From: Planctomycetota bacterium
Lineage (GTDB): Bacteria; Planctomycetota; Planctomycetia; Gemmatales; Gemmataceae
Length of the DNA stretch: 33,425 nucleotides
NCBI GenBank assembly: GCA_021325115.1
Contig: JAJPHU010000252.1
Coordinates: 1 to 33,425 of the forward strand
Direction of reading: 5' to 3'
Positions 7,949 through 16,477 of this stretch are shown piece after piece. The translations under genes and the position numbers were made by a program. The notes under the pieces are model-generated. The model had not been told where the DNA came from. It saw nothing but the letters and a program-made list of their open reading frames with translations, and ran no database searches. How positions within the stretch are numbered: the stretch's first letter is position 1; each line of letters starts with the position of its first letter.

Positions 7949-8671
7949 ATGTATTCTGGGGGAGGCCGGTCAATCTGCTGGCCCGGTTTGTTGATGCTCC
8001 TGCTGGTTCTATTGAGCGGTTGCCTGAGCAATCGCGAACAGATCGAGCAGGCGTTGATCGCTTATCGTCCGCCTCCTGCCCATCTTGTCCAGGTCGCCGC
8101 GCAGTATCGCGCCCGTTGTCCCGATCTGCTTCAGGTGGACATAGCTGGCTTGCCGCGCTACAGCGGCCCGCAGCGCATTGGTCCGGATGGCTGTATCGAC
8201 CTGGGCGACGCCGGCCGGCTGCCAGTCGATGGCGCAACGGTTCCGGAAATTATCCGTATGGTGGCCGAGTGCATCGGTGTAGCGCCCGAACAAGTTCGCG
8301 TTTCCGTCGCCGAGTACAACAGTCAATATCTTTACGTGTTCGGCCAGGTCGCGGGTAGCCAGCGTGCCGTGCCATATCAGGGGCCAGAAACCGTGCTGGA
8401 CTTGCTGCATCGTGTCGGCGGGCTTCAACCAGGCGCGGCCGTAAGCGAGGTCACGGTCATTCGTCCGCACGTGGCCGAGGGCAAGACGCCGGAAGTCTTT
8501 CACATCGATTTGGCCGCCATTGTCCTCCGCAATGATCCGGAAACGAACCTCCTTCTGCAACCGTTCGATCAAGTACACATCGGCCAATCGCCACGCTCAT
8601 CGTACCGCGATTGCCTGCCGCCGTGGCTGCGTTCGGTTTTGGGCAAATTGAGCCACGGATTACATGGTTGA
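7949..8671 (+). CDS. Polysaccharide export lipoprotein (Wza/SLBB-like)
   Basis: The 240-residue product has a lipoprotein signal ending in the lipobox LLSGC (C25). A polysaccharide-export domain follows, about residues 50-125 (DLLQVDIAGLPRY, IGPDGCIDLGDAGRLPVDG, TVPEIIRMVAECIG), then one SLBB-like unit about 126-200 (YLYVFGQVAGSQRAVPYQG, TVLDLLHRVGGL). Such proteins form or anchor the outer-membrane part of capsule or exopolysaccharide exporters. At 240 residues it is shorter than Wza (about 380) and has a single SLBB unit, so it may be a minimal or accessory form. No glycosyltransferase or tyrosine kinase gene is nearby. The foldase gene starts 90 nt downstream on the same strand. The start is the ATG just before the hydrophobic signal; its ribosome-binding site is weak. 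Confidence 0.82.
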   Translation: MYSGGGRSICWPGLLMLLLVLLSGCLSNREQIEQALIAYRPPPAHLVQVAAQYRARCPDLLQVDIAGLPRYSGPQRIGPDGCIDLGDAGRLPVDGATVPEIIRMVAECIGVAPEQVRVSVAEYNSQYLYVFGQVAGSQRAVPYQGPETVLDLLHRVGGLQPGAAVSEVTVIRPHVAEGKTPEVFHIDLAAIVLRNDPETNLLLQPFDQVHIGQSPRSSYRDCLPPWLRSVLGKLSHGLHG

Positions 8672-8761
8672 ATTTGCCGAAAACCGGCTTGCGATTTCAC
8701 GACCACCTCGCTATATCTCGCCGCCTTCATGGGGGAATTCCGGTACAGGGAGGCGAAAGGG

Positions 8762-10732
8762 ATGCCGGCGCGCAAGAAAGTTCAGTCCACCCGGCGCGGG
8801 TGGCGTGGAATTGCAATCCTCGGCGGATGCCTCGCCCTAATTGCGGGGACAGGGTACTGGATTCGCAGCAGCCTGTTGCCGCGAGCCGATGCACAAACAC
8901 CTATCCCCACTACCAAACAGGCCCCTGTAGCGACTGTCGCCGACCAACCTCCCTCCGATTACTCGCGCCGTGTCGTCGCCTATCTCTACGATAATGAACC
9001 GATTACCCGCGAACAGTTCGGTGACTACCTCATCGAGCGCCATACCGATAAGCTCGACTTGCTCATCAACAAACGCATCATTGATGATGCCTGCCGGCTC
9101 TACAACATCGAAGTCAGCGGCGGCGAAGTTGAAAGCGCCCTTGCTGAGCAATTGCAGGGCTTTGCCATCGATCAAAATACCTTCGTCAATACCATCTTGG
9201 CACGTTATCACAAGAACATCCACGAGTGGAAAGAAGACGTGATCCGTTCGCGCTTGCAGATGGCCAAGCTGTGCAAGAGCCGCGTCCATATCAGCGATGA
9301 AGAGCTGCGCAAGGCGTTCGAGGCCGCCTATGGCGAAAAGGTCGAATGTCAGATCATCCTCTGGCCCAAGACCAAGGAAGGCAAGGAGCAAGCACTCGCG
9401 GAATATGCCCAGATCCGCGATAACGCCGAGGCCTTCGATCGGCGGGCCAAGGCCCAGACGGTCAAGCCACAGCTGGCGGCCACCGCCGGCAAAGTCCGCC
9501 CCTTCGGACGCTATGTCATGGGCGACGACAATTTCGATCGCATTGTTTTTCGTCTTCAGCCCAATGAAGTCAGCGAAGTGTTCGAGACCATCGACGGACC
9601 TATCGTGGTCAAGTGCCTGCGCCATATACCGCCCGATACGTCCATCCGCTTTGAGTCCGTCCGCGACAAGTTGACCAAGGAAGTGGAGGAGAAAAAAATT
9701 GCCGGCGAGATGCAGACGGCGTTCGATACCTTGAAACGCCAGGCCAATCCCCAGAAATTGCTGCACAAGAAAAACAAGGCCGAAGACCCGGACGGCCTGC
9801 CGCCCTGCGATCCCAGTCAACGTTCGCGGCAAATCGTTGCCGTCTATCATTCCCTTGCCGAAGGGAGCAATGAGCAGATACCAATCACCCGCGAGGATTT
9901 CGGCGAATTTCTCATCAATCGCTATGGCGCCGAACAGATCGACTTTCTCATCAACCGCATCATCATCGACAAGGCGTGCCAGGCGCGCAGCATTACCGTG
10001 ACGCCGGAAGAGATTGAGACCAGCCTGAATGATGACCTGAAAAAAATGGGCAACATCGACCTGAAAACATTCGAGAAAGACTTCCTCGGTCCCTACAACA
10101 AGAACATCTACGAGTGGCGCGAGGACGTGGTACGTCCGCGGCTGTTGATGGCCAAGCTGTGCCGCGACAGTGTCAAAGTCACCGACCAGGACTTGCAGCA
10201 AGCCTTCGAGGCCGAGTACGGCGAGAAGCTGGAAGGTCGCATGATCCTTTGGCCTTCAGACCAGACGAGGTATGCCATGATGCAGTACACGCGCATCCGC
10301 GACAATCCCGATGCCTTCAACGAGATGGCCCAGCATCAAGCCAGCAGCACCTTGGCCGCCAAGGGCGGCAAGATCGGCCCGTTCGGCCGTGGCTCTTTGG
10401 GCAACAAGGACGTCGAGGACGAAGCGTTCAAGCTGCATCCGGGTGAAATGACCACGCTTCTGGAGACACCGGAAGGCAACGTCGTCTTCAAGCTGGACAA
10501 GCGTTATCCTCCTAATAAGTCCGTAACACTGGATTCGGTGCGTGAGAAACTGACGCGCGAGGTCTTTGAGCGCAAAGTGCAGCGCGAGATGCAAACAGCC
10601 TTCCAGGCGCTGCGTGAAAAAGCCCGGCCCAAAGTCATGCTCAAGGATTCCCACAAACCAGAGGACATCACCGCTACCACGAAGAAACTGCTCTCGGATG
10701 CACCTGAGAAACCGAACACGCCGCCGCGGTAA
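8762..10732 (+). CDS. Membrane-anchored SurA/parvulin-like foldase with internal duplication
   Basis: The 656-residue product has a basic N-terminus and one membrane segment near residues 16-36, so most of it faces the periplasm. Two similar units follow, about 71-325 and 338-625. Each opens with PITRExFGxxLI, continues with a helical block (LLINKRIIDDAC / FLINRIIIDKAC, then IHEWKEDVIRSRLQMAKLC / IYEWREDVVRPRLLMAKLC) and ends in a PPIC-like fold (VRPFGRYVMG / IGPFGRGSLG, then FRLQPNEVSEVFET / FKLHPGEMTTLLET). This is the SurA N-domain plus parvulin layout, used in folding exported proteins. Activity of the divergent parvulin parts is uncertain. An ATG 33 nt upstream exists, but the start at 8762 has AGGGAGG at normal spacing. 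Confidence 0.8.
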   Translation: MPARKKVQSTRRGWRGIAILGGCLALIAGTGYWIRSSLLPRADAQTPIPTTKQAPVATVADQPPSDYSRRVVAYLYDNEPITREQFGDYLIERHTDKLDLLINKRIIDDACRLYNIEVSGGEVESALAEQLQGFAIDQNTFVNTILARYHKNIHEWKEDVIRSRLQMAKLCKSRVHISDEELRKAFEAAYGEKVECQIILWPKTKEGKEQALAEYAQIRDNAEAFDRRAKAQTVKPQLAATAGKVRPFGRYVMGDDNFDRIVFRLQPNEVSEVFETIDGPIVVKCLRHIPPDTSIRFESVRDKLTKEVEEKKIAGEMQTAFDTLKRQANPQKLLHKKNKAEDPDGLPPCDPSQRSRQIVAVYHSLAEGSNEQIPITREDFGEFLINRYGAEQIDFLINRIIIDKACQARSITVTPEEIETSLNDDLKKMGNIDLKTFEKDFLGPYNKNIYEWREDVVRPRLLMAKLCRDSVKVTDQDLQQAFEAEYGEKLEGRMILWPSDQTRYAMMQYTRIRDNPDAFNEMAQHQASSTLAAKGGKIGPFGRGSLGNKDVEDEAFKLHPGEMTTLLETPEGNVVFKLDKRYPPNKSVTLDSVREKLTREVFERKVQREMQTAFQALREKARPKVMLKDSHKPEDITATTKKLLSDAPEKPNTPPR

Positions 10733-10747
10733 CATTCATCCGTTCCT

Positions 10748-10797
10748 CGGTTAGTGGCGGTGCGGAGCGCGTTTCCGTTCCGCGCCGCCACTAACCG
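10748..10797 (+). terminator. Hairpin downstream of the foldase gene
   Basis: Arms cggttagtggcgg plus gcggagcgcg (10748-10771) and 10776-10797 pair almost throughout, with a 4-nt loop. The hairpin starts 16 nt after the foldase stop and 39 nt before the peptidase start. The short A-rich tail is not a classic U-tract. The gcggagcgcg core also occurs in a hairpin at 32726-32751. Confidence 0.6.
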
Positions 10798-10835
10798 AAA
10801 ATCAACCAGCCGTTCGATGAACAGGAATCGCACCT

Positions 10836-13532
10836 ATGAGGAAGACTATTCACGCTCTTTTTTGTCTCTCTATTTGCACTTCTTTCCTTCCGGCGGCCAA
10901 GCCCGTCTGGGAAATCGACGACGTAATTCTCACGGAATCGATTCAGGATCTCCAGGTGTCACCGGATGGCCGCTGGATTGTCTGGGTCCATGTGGCGCCC
11001 GACAAAGAACACGAGGAATGTATCGGCAACCTGGTGCGTCTCGACCTGGCCACGGGGCGCGAAACCATCCTCACACGCGGCAACGAGAGGTGCTTCCATC
11101 CGCGTTGGGCGCCGGATGGGCAATACCTTGCCTTCCTTCGCGCCCACAATGACAAAAATCAGATCTGGCTCATCGATCCCAGCGGCGGCGAAGCGTGGCC
11201 ACTGACGGAATGGCCGTCCGACATCCTCCAGTTCGAGTGGGCCGGTCCCGATATGCTCGTCTTCGCCGCCCAAGAGACGCCGACCCTGCACGCCCGCACG
11301 CTCACAGAAGCAAAAGATGACAGCATCGTTGTCGAAGATGAACGCCATGAGCCGCCGGTGCGGTTATTCCGCATCGAGACAGCGTCCAAGAAGGTGACGC
11401 GGCTGACCGATAATGATGATCGCATCGACAAGCTGGCTGTTTCACCCGATGGCCGCTATGCCGTCGCCATCCACCAGCGCAGCCTGCGCTACAACTATGA
11501 TAATAAGATTAAACCGATCGTCTTGCTGCACGATCTGCATAAGGGACACGCGCGGCAGCTGTTCGCCGAGCCACACTGGAACATCCAGCATTTCTACTGG
11601 TCGCCGGACAGCCGCGGATTTTACGCTCTCAATCTGCACAACAGCCAGCCGCGCTTCGCTCAGGCCGGCATCCTGCACCTGTATTACTTCGACCGGGCCA
11701 GCAATACGGTGCTGCCTGTCGATTTAGCCTGGGAGCGTGGCCTGGCCGAGCAGGAGGACGGCGATGATACACCGGCCCTGACGGTGACACGCGAGGGCTT
11801 CATTGCCCTGTTAGCCGACGGCGTTCGTACCAAAATCGCGCGCTACACGCGCGTCGGCAACGATTGGCGACGCGAATGGCTGAGAGGCGAACACGCCGAT
11901 CACATTTTCGATGTGCAGGCCAGCACAGACGGTAGGACGCTGTTTTACGCCTATTCGACGGCCCGCACGCCAACGCAATGGTATCGCGCCGCGCTGGACG
12001 GTTCGCGTCTGGACAAACCACGCCCCTTCGCCGTCCTCAATCCGCGTCTACGGCAGCTGCGGCACGCACGTACAGAAGTCGTGTCCTGGAAGGGAGCGCA
12101 TGGCGACTTGGTGCAAGGTCTTCTCTATTATCCGCATGATTATCGAGAGGGGGCGAAATATCCGCTGGTAGTGATGATCCACGGTGGCCCCGCCGCCGCC
12201 GACCGCGACGCCTGGGAAGAATGGTGGACGTGTCCCGCGAACCTTGTTTGCCAGCGCGGCGCCTTCGTGCTCAAAGCGAATTATCACGGCAGTTCCGGCT
12301 ACGGCCTGAAATGGTTGGAATCGATCACGCATGGCCGCTATGGAGATTTAGAAACTATTGATATCGAAAAAGGGGTTGATTCTCTGATCGCCCGCGGTCT
12401 CGTCGATCCAGCACGGCTGGCCGTGTCTGGTTGGTCCAACGGCGCCATCTTGGTCAATCTCCTGATAGTGCGGACAACGCGCTACAAGGCAGCAGTTGCT
12501 GGCGCCGGTAACGTCGAGTACATTAGTGATTGGGCCAATTGTGAGTTCGGCGATGCTTTTAATCGCTATTATCTTGACGCTTCGCCGTTGGAGAATCCTC
12601 TTCTCTATCTCGTTAAATCGCCGTTCTATCGTCTCCAGCGCGTCCGCACACCCACTTTGATTTTCTTCGGTAGCGACGATCAGACTGTGCCGGTGCATCA
12701 GGGCTGGGTGCAGTATCGTGCCTTGCAGCAGATTGGCAAAACAGATGTGCGTTTTGTCCTCTTCCCCGGTGAAAAACATTCGCTCACAAAGTTGGCCCAT
12801 CAGCACCGCAAAGTGAAAGAAGAATTGGCCTGGCTGGACCGCTATTTGTTCGCTTCCATGGCTCCAGCGAATCCCTCCCTCAAGGCGGATTCCCCTCTGG
12901 CCTGGGCGCTCCAGCGTCGGCAAGCGCGTCGGGACGGCAGCCGTTACGGCGTGCGGGTCAAAGGCCGGCTCCTGCCGGAAATTGTGACCTATGGCGAGCG
13001 GCGCATCGGCCGCTTCGAGGTGACGCGCGCTCAGTTTGCCGAATTCGATAAAACCTACAGGGTCGAACCGGGGCACGAGAACTATCCGGCCAACGGCATT
13101 ACTTTCGAGCAAGCCCAAAATTATTGCGCCTGGCTGAGCAAGCAGACCGGGCGCACCTATCGCTTACCTACCGAAGAAGAGGCGGAAGAGCTGTACGAAC
13201 ACAGCGAAGGTGGGGAAAACACGCTGGATCATTGGGCCGGCTACGCCGTCAACCCTGACGATGCTGCCCGCCTGCGCGAGCTCTTGACGAAACAAGACGG
13301 CGAGGCGCTATTGTTGAAGGAAGTCGGCTCTTTCCGCGCCACAGGCGGAGAAGAAGCGGTGTTCGATCTGGGCGGTAACGTGGCCGAGTGGGTGACGACG
13401 AAGGACGGCAAAGGCGCCGTACGCGGCGGCAGCGCCGATGCGCCGTCCGATAGCAAACAGAAGAAAAACCTGGCGGCGGCGAGCTATCGGGGCTTTCGTG
13501 TGGTCGAGGAGATAGGCAATAGTAGGAGATAG
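10836..13532 (+). CDS. S9 prolyl-oligopeptidase-family peptidase fused to an FGE-sulfatase-like domain
   Basis: The 898-residue protein starts with a signal peptide (residues 1-20). A beta-propeller follows (about 30-405) with PD40-type blades such as VSPDGRWIVW, WAPDGQYLAF, AVSPDGRYAV and YWSPDSRGFY. The alpha/beta-hydrolase domain (about 420-675) carries the oxyanion HGGP, the nucleophile elbow GWSNG (S534), the acid in SDDQTVP (D615) and H648 in GEKHS, so the S9 triad is complete. A third domain (about 712-893) looks like an FGE/SUMF1 fold: IGRFEVTRAQF, NYCAWLSKQTGRTYRLPTEEEAEEL, LGGNVAEW, VRGGS and YRGFRV. This part is short and is likely a binding domain rather than an active formylglycine generator. 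S9 exopeptidases trim short peptides; substrate is unknown. AGGA precedes the ATG. The last codons lie in a 17-bp tandem duplication. Confidence 0.88.
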   Translation: MRKTIHALFCLSICTSFLPAAKPVWEIDDVILTESIQDLQVSPDGRWIVWVHVAPDKEHEECIGNLVRLDLATGRETILTRGNERCFHPRWAPDGQYLAFLRAHNDKNQIWLIDPSGGEAWPLTEWPSDILQFEWAGPDMLVFAAQETPTLHARTLTEAKDDSIVVEDERHEPPVRLFRIETASKKVTRLTDNDDRIDKLAVSPDGRYAVAIHQRSLRYNYDNKIKPIVLLHDLHKGHARQLFAEPHWNIQHFYWSPDSRGFYALNLHNSQPRFAQAGILHLYYFDRASNTVLPVDLAWERGLAEQEDGDDTPALTVTREGFIALLADGVRTKIARYTRVGNDWRREWLRGEHADHIFDVQASTDGRTLFYAYSTARTPTQWYRAALDGSRLDKPRPFAVLNPRLRQLRHARTEVVSWKGAHGDLVQGLLYYPHDYREGAKYPLVVMIHGGPAAADRDAWEEWWTCPANLVCQRGAFVLKANYHGSSGYGLKWLESITHGRYGDLETIDIEKGVDSLIARGLVDPARLAVSGWSNGAILVNLLIVRTTRYKAAVAGAGNVEYISDWANCEFGDAFNRYYLDASPLENPLLYLVKSPFYRLQRVRTPTLIFFGSDDQTVPVHQGWVQYRALQQIGKTDVRFVLFPGEKHSLTKLAHQHRKVKEELAWLDRYLFASMAPANPSLKADSPLAWALQRRQARRDGSRYGVRVKGRLLPEIVTYGERRIGRFEVTRAQFAEFDKTYRVEPGHENYPANGITFEQAQNYCAWLSKQTGRTYRLPTEEEAEELYEHSEGGENTLDHWAGYAVNPDDAARLRELLTKQDGEALLLKEVGSFRATGGEEAVFDLGGNVAEWVTTKDGKGAVRGGSADAPSDSKQKKNLAAASYRGFRVVEEIGNSRR

Positions 13533-13541
13533 GCAATAGTA
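13508..13541. repeat. Perfect 17-bp tandem duplication over the peptidase stop codon
   Basis: The unit ggagataggcaatagta occurs twice head to tail (13508-13524, 13525-13541). The peptidase stop TAG (13530-13532) lies in the second copy, so the duplication sets the last residues of the protein. Confidence 0.85.
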
Positions 13542-13819
13542 ACTAATGTTTTGCTCGGCGGCCGGTATCGCCAGGAACCTTGGCTTGTGCCAATCGCGAG
13601 GCAGACGCACCGCGGAGAAGCCCCTCCGTGCTCAGGTCTTCATCGATGTCTGGCCAAGGGGTGCCGTAACCGCCCCCTGCAATGCATCGGTTCTTTCGCT
13701 GAGCCATCGTGGCATTGGAATAAGCGCGGATACCAAGCTCTTGAGACCGCACATGCTACGGTATTTTCCTTTGGTTCATCATTCAAGCGTAATTCTCAGC
13801 AAAAAGCAGGTTGGATAAT
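13542..13819. other. Intergenic region without a recognisable gene
   Basis: The spacer lies between the convergent peptidase and small membrane protein genes. The short frames through it show no domain, signal or ribosome-binding site. I see no tRNA, strong palindrome or terminator. Confidence 0.5.
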
Positions 13820-14167
13820 TCAATTCTGCGCCGGCGGCTGATCCGTCATGCCTCGGTGGGACGGCGGAGGCGACTCATCAGTGAAGTTGAAATTTGGATC
13901 GGGCGTTTGGGCTGCGTCGGTAGGATGATGCCTCTGCTCCCATTTCTTGTTGGCACGGGCGATCTCGGCGGCGCGCTGCTTGGCCCGATAAGAACGCATC
14001 CACCACCAGCGATGGAGATTGTACAACACCAAGAGCAGCATTAACCAGGTCCAGGAAAAATCGTGGCCCTTCAGCCACATGCGGTAGCGCGCCGGACCGA
14101 CGTAATGTTCGTAGATCAGCAACATCACGGCGCAAATCAGCCAGAAGAGAGCCAAGAACAGATTCAT
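13820..14167 (-). CDS. Small membrane protein with two TM segments
   Basis: The frame is open from 14230; the ATG at 14167 is preferred because it begins directly with a hydrophobic helix. The 115-residue product has two predicted membrane segments (about 2-21, LFLALFWLICAVMLLIY, and about 39-58, WTWLMLLLVLYNLHRWWW), joined by a short loop. A basic helix follows (RSYRAKQRAAEIARANKKWEQR), then a Pro/Asp-rich tail. No family is recognised. It is divergent from the RraA-type gene, with a family B palindrome in the shared spacer. The ribosome-binding site is weak, so the start is uncertain. Amino acid composition supports a real membrane protein. Confidence 0.6.
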   Translation of the reverse strand: MNLFLALFWLICAVMLLIYEHYVGPARYRMWLKGHDFSWTWLMLLLVLYNLHRWWWMRSYRAKQRAAEIARANKKWEQRHHPTDAAQTPDPNFNFTDESPPPSHRGMTDQPPAQN

Positions 14168-14253
14168 ATTATCATTGTTCCCCGCGACGGCTGGCTTGAC
14201 AACGGCGGTTTTCTTGTAGCAACAGAGCATCCGCGTTCGTACAACACTTCATG

Positions 14254-14307
14254 AACCGGAAACGTAAGCGATGGAGAGTTCACCGTCGCTTACGCTCCTG
14301 ACTCGTT
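14254..14307. repeat. Family B palindrome in a divergent promoter region
   Basis: Arms ccggaaacgtaagcgatgg (14256-14274) and 14283-14307 are imperfect inverted copies related to 5872-5978 and 24641-24705. Here the element lies between divergent genes, where a terminator role makes no sense. It ends 13 nt before the RraA-type start codon. Confidence 0.75.
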
Positions 14308-14320
14308 AGATGAGGTTTCC

Positions 14321-15049
14321 ATGCCGACTCCCCCCGTCTCTGCCGCCGATCTGGACTTGCTGCGTCGCTATGATACGCCGACTGTGTGCAACGTGGTCGA
14401 GCTGTTCGACTTGTATCCGCGTAGCTACGGCTACATGGATCGCCGCATTCAGGCGTGCTATCCCAAGCTGCCGCCGATGGTCGGCTTCGCCACCACGGCC
14501 ACGTTTCGCGCCGCCGATGCGCCGAAAGCCGGCTGCGCCTATTCGGGTCTCGTCGAACAGATCGAATCGTTCGCCCAGAGTTTGCAGCCGCCGGTTGTCG
14601 TGTTTCAGGACATCGACAATCCGCCGGTGGCGGCTACTTTCGGCGAGGTGCTGTGCAGCACCTACAAAGCATTCGGGGCAGCCGGCCTCATCACCAGCGG
14701 CGCCGGCCGCGATCTCGATCAGGTCGAGGCGCTGCAATTTCCCTGTTTTTGTGATGGCTTTATCTGCGCCCATGGCTATTGTTATTTTCCGCAGATCAAC
14801 GTGCCGGTCCACGTCGGTGGTTTGACGATCCACCCCGGCGATCTGTTGCACGGCGACCGCAACGGTGTCACGCGCATCCCCATCGAGATTGCCTCCGCTG
14901 TGGCTCATGCCTGCGCGGAATATGCGGCTGCGGAGGCGGTGGTGTTGACTTATCTAAAATCGGAGCACATCGATACCCAAGGCTATGCCCGCGCACGCAA
15001 TGAATGCCGTGAACGCATCGAGGCGCTGGCGCGGCGTTTAAAACGTTGA
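14321..15049 (+). CDS. RraA-family protein (HMG-aldolase/oxaloacetate-decarboxylase type)
   Basis: The 242-residue protein has the RraA fold with FGEVLCSTYKAFGAAGLITSGAGRD (107-131), containing the G-x-x-R-D element (R130, D131). It continues with PVHVGGLTIHPGDLLHGDRNGVTRIP (162-187), the family's GD-x5-D-x2-GV-x-x-IP segment. In the 4-hydroxy-4-methyl-2-oxoglutarate aldolase branch the Arg-Asp pair binds the alpha-keto acid and divalent metal; regulators of RNase E share the fold. The conserved Arg/Asp and the loose link to the 2-oxoacid genes earlier in the window favour a lyase (inference). It is somewhat longer than classical RraA (about 160 residues). GAGG lies 8 nt before the ATG. lpxB converges 4 nt downstream. 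Confidence 0.85.
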   Translation: MPTPPVSAADLDLLRRYDTPTVCNVVELFDLYPRSYGYMDRRIQACYPKLPPMVGFATTATFRAADAPKAGCAYSGLVEQIESFAQSLQPPVVVFQDIDNPPVAATFGEVLCSTYKAFGAAGLITSGAGRDLDQVEALQFPCFCDGFICAHGYCYFPQINVPVHVGGLTIHPGDLLHGDRNGVTRIPIEIASAVAHACAEYAAAEAVVLTYLKSEHIDTQGYARARNECRERIEALARRLKR

Positions 15050-15053
15050 CAGA

Positions 15054-16205
15054 TTATGCTGCCCGCAAATGCGTTTCATGCTGACGTATCATAGTCAGCA
15101 CTGCTTCGGCTGCGCGCGCGCAGGCGCCGGGCACGGCCACGCGCTGGCGCAGAACGGCCAACTCACCGCACAATGCTTCGTAGGCGGAGCGATCGTTCAA
15201 CCAATGCAAAACATGATCGGCCAGCGCCTCGGCGGGGCAGCCGGTGCCGAAATATTCCGGGAACAGCTCTTTGTCTGCTAGCAGATTGACCAGCGTGATG
15301 TAGCGGCAATTTTTGAGCAAATGGGCCAAGACGATGCCCGTCCAGTGATGGCGATAGAGGATCGCCGACGGCTTGCCGCGATATAGCAACTCCAGGCTGA
15401 CGGAGCCAGATACGGCCAAACATGAATGGGCCAGATGGATGATCTCTGGCGTTCGGCCGACGTGCGCTTCGATCGGCAGATCCAGACCGACCAGACGTTC
15501 CTCGACTTGCCGGCGATGGCGCTCACGGAAACAGGCGACAAGAAAACGAACGTCCGGCCGGCGTGCATGAATGAGAGCAGCAGCACCAAGCAACGATGAA
15601 AGATTGTAATGCAACTCTTGATTCCGGGAACCAGGCAGCAGACCGAGGATGGTTCCCGGCTGTTCGCGCTGGGCAGCGATAAAGGCGTTATCCAGATGCT
15701 GCTCGCGCAGTTCATCAAAATAAGGATGGCCGATGTACTCGGCGGCGACGTGGCGTTGACGATACCACTCTGGCTCGAACGGCAGCGTGCACAGGACGCG
15801 ATCGATCAGGCGGCGCATCTTGCGGACACGCCAGCTGCCCCAGGCCCACAGTTGCGGCGGCACGAAATACACCACGGGGATACCGTGGGCGCGGGCGCGT
15901 CGTGCTAGCCACCAGTGAAAACCAGGGAAATCGATGAGCACCACAGCGTCCGGTCGCTGCTCCACAAAGACGCGTTCGGCCAGGCCGAGGATACGCCAAA
16001 ATTTCGGCACATTGGCCAGCACACGGAACAAACCGACGAGGGCCATGTCGCATAAAGGAAACGCCAGCCGGCAGCCAGCCGCCGCCATGCGTTCGCCGCC
16101 GAAGCCGAGAACCTCCAGGTTCGGCTGGCGTTGTTTCAAAGCATGAATGAGATTGGCACCGTGCAGATCGCCGCTAGGTTCGCCTGCGCTGAGGAATAAA
16201 CGCAT
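15054..16205 (-). CDS. lpxB: Lipid-A-disaccharide synthase
   Basis: The 383-residue protein matches LpxB throughout: SAGEPSGDLHGANL at the N-terminus (residues 6-19), GFGGERMAAAG, VVLIDFPGFHWWLARRARAHG, VYFVPPQLWAWGSWR, EYIGHPYFDEL and LLPGSRNQEL. LpxB is a GT-B glycosyltransferase that joins UDP-diacylglucosamine to lipid X, making the beta-1,6 disaccharide of lipid A at the inner face of the cytoplasmic membrane. The frame is open to 16259, but the ATG at 16205 starts at the conserved MRLFLSAGEPSGD with AGGA upstream. Its presence indicates lipid A synthesis, although no other lpx gene is in the window. It converges with the RraA-type gene at a 4-nt gap. Confidence 0.95.
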   Translation of the reverse strand: MRLFLSAGEPSGDLHGANLIHALKQRQPNLEVLGFGGERMAAAGCRLAFPLCDMALVGLFRVLANVPKFWRILGLAERVFVEQRPDAVVLIDFPGFHWWLARRARAHGIPVVYFVPPQLWAWGSWRVRKMRRLIDRVLCTLPFEPEWYRQRHVAAEYIGHPYFDELREQHLDNAFIAAQREQPGTILGLLPGSRNQELHYNLSSLLGAAALIHARRPDVRFLVACFRERHRRQVEERLVGLDLPIEAHVGRTPEIIHLAHSCLAVSGSVSLELLYRGKPSAILYRHHWTGIVLAHLLKNCRYITLVNLLADKELFPEYFGTGCPAEALADHVLHWLNDRSAYEALCGELAVLRQRVAVPGACARAAEAVLTMIRQHETHLRAA

Positions 16206-16477
16206 AAGGAGCATCCTGCCGTTGGAGAAAGATCGAGGACGGCCTTTCCGGCCATCCAACGTCGCAGCAGGTTAACAGGAGCAGGGCAATGGAGACAAGC
16301 CCGCTTGCGGTGTTCTCAGGAGAGACGCTTGCAAAGGACCTTATTGCGTTCCAGGAGAAGCACTGTAGAATTAGCCCCTTGCGAGATAGATGAATTGATC
16401 AATCTCGCGGCCACGAAACCTGAACCCATTAAGCAATTCCTTCGTGGTGGTCTGCCGTCCGGGTTTGTTCCGGTTTG
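16206..16477. other. Spacer without a recognised gene
   Basis: This 272-nt stretch lies between the end of the efflux operon and the start of lpxB, both on the minus strand. It should contain the lpxB promoter and the operon's 3' end. I see no convincing promoter hexamers, strong palindrome or coding frame. Confidence 0.4.

Noticed and set aside
8837-10201. 454-codon minus-strand open frame
   Set aside because: It is antisense to the foldase gene, which has a ribosome-binding site, a signal anchor and duplicated domains. The frame is a by-product of codon bias.
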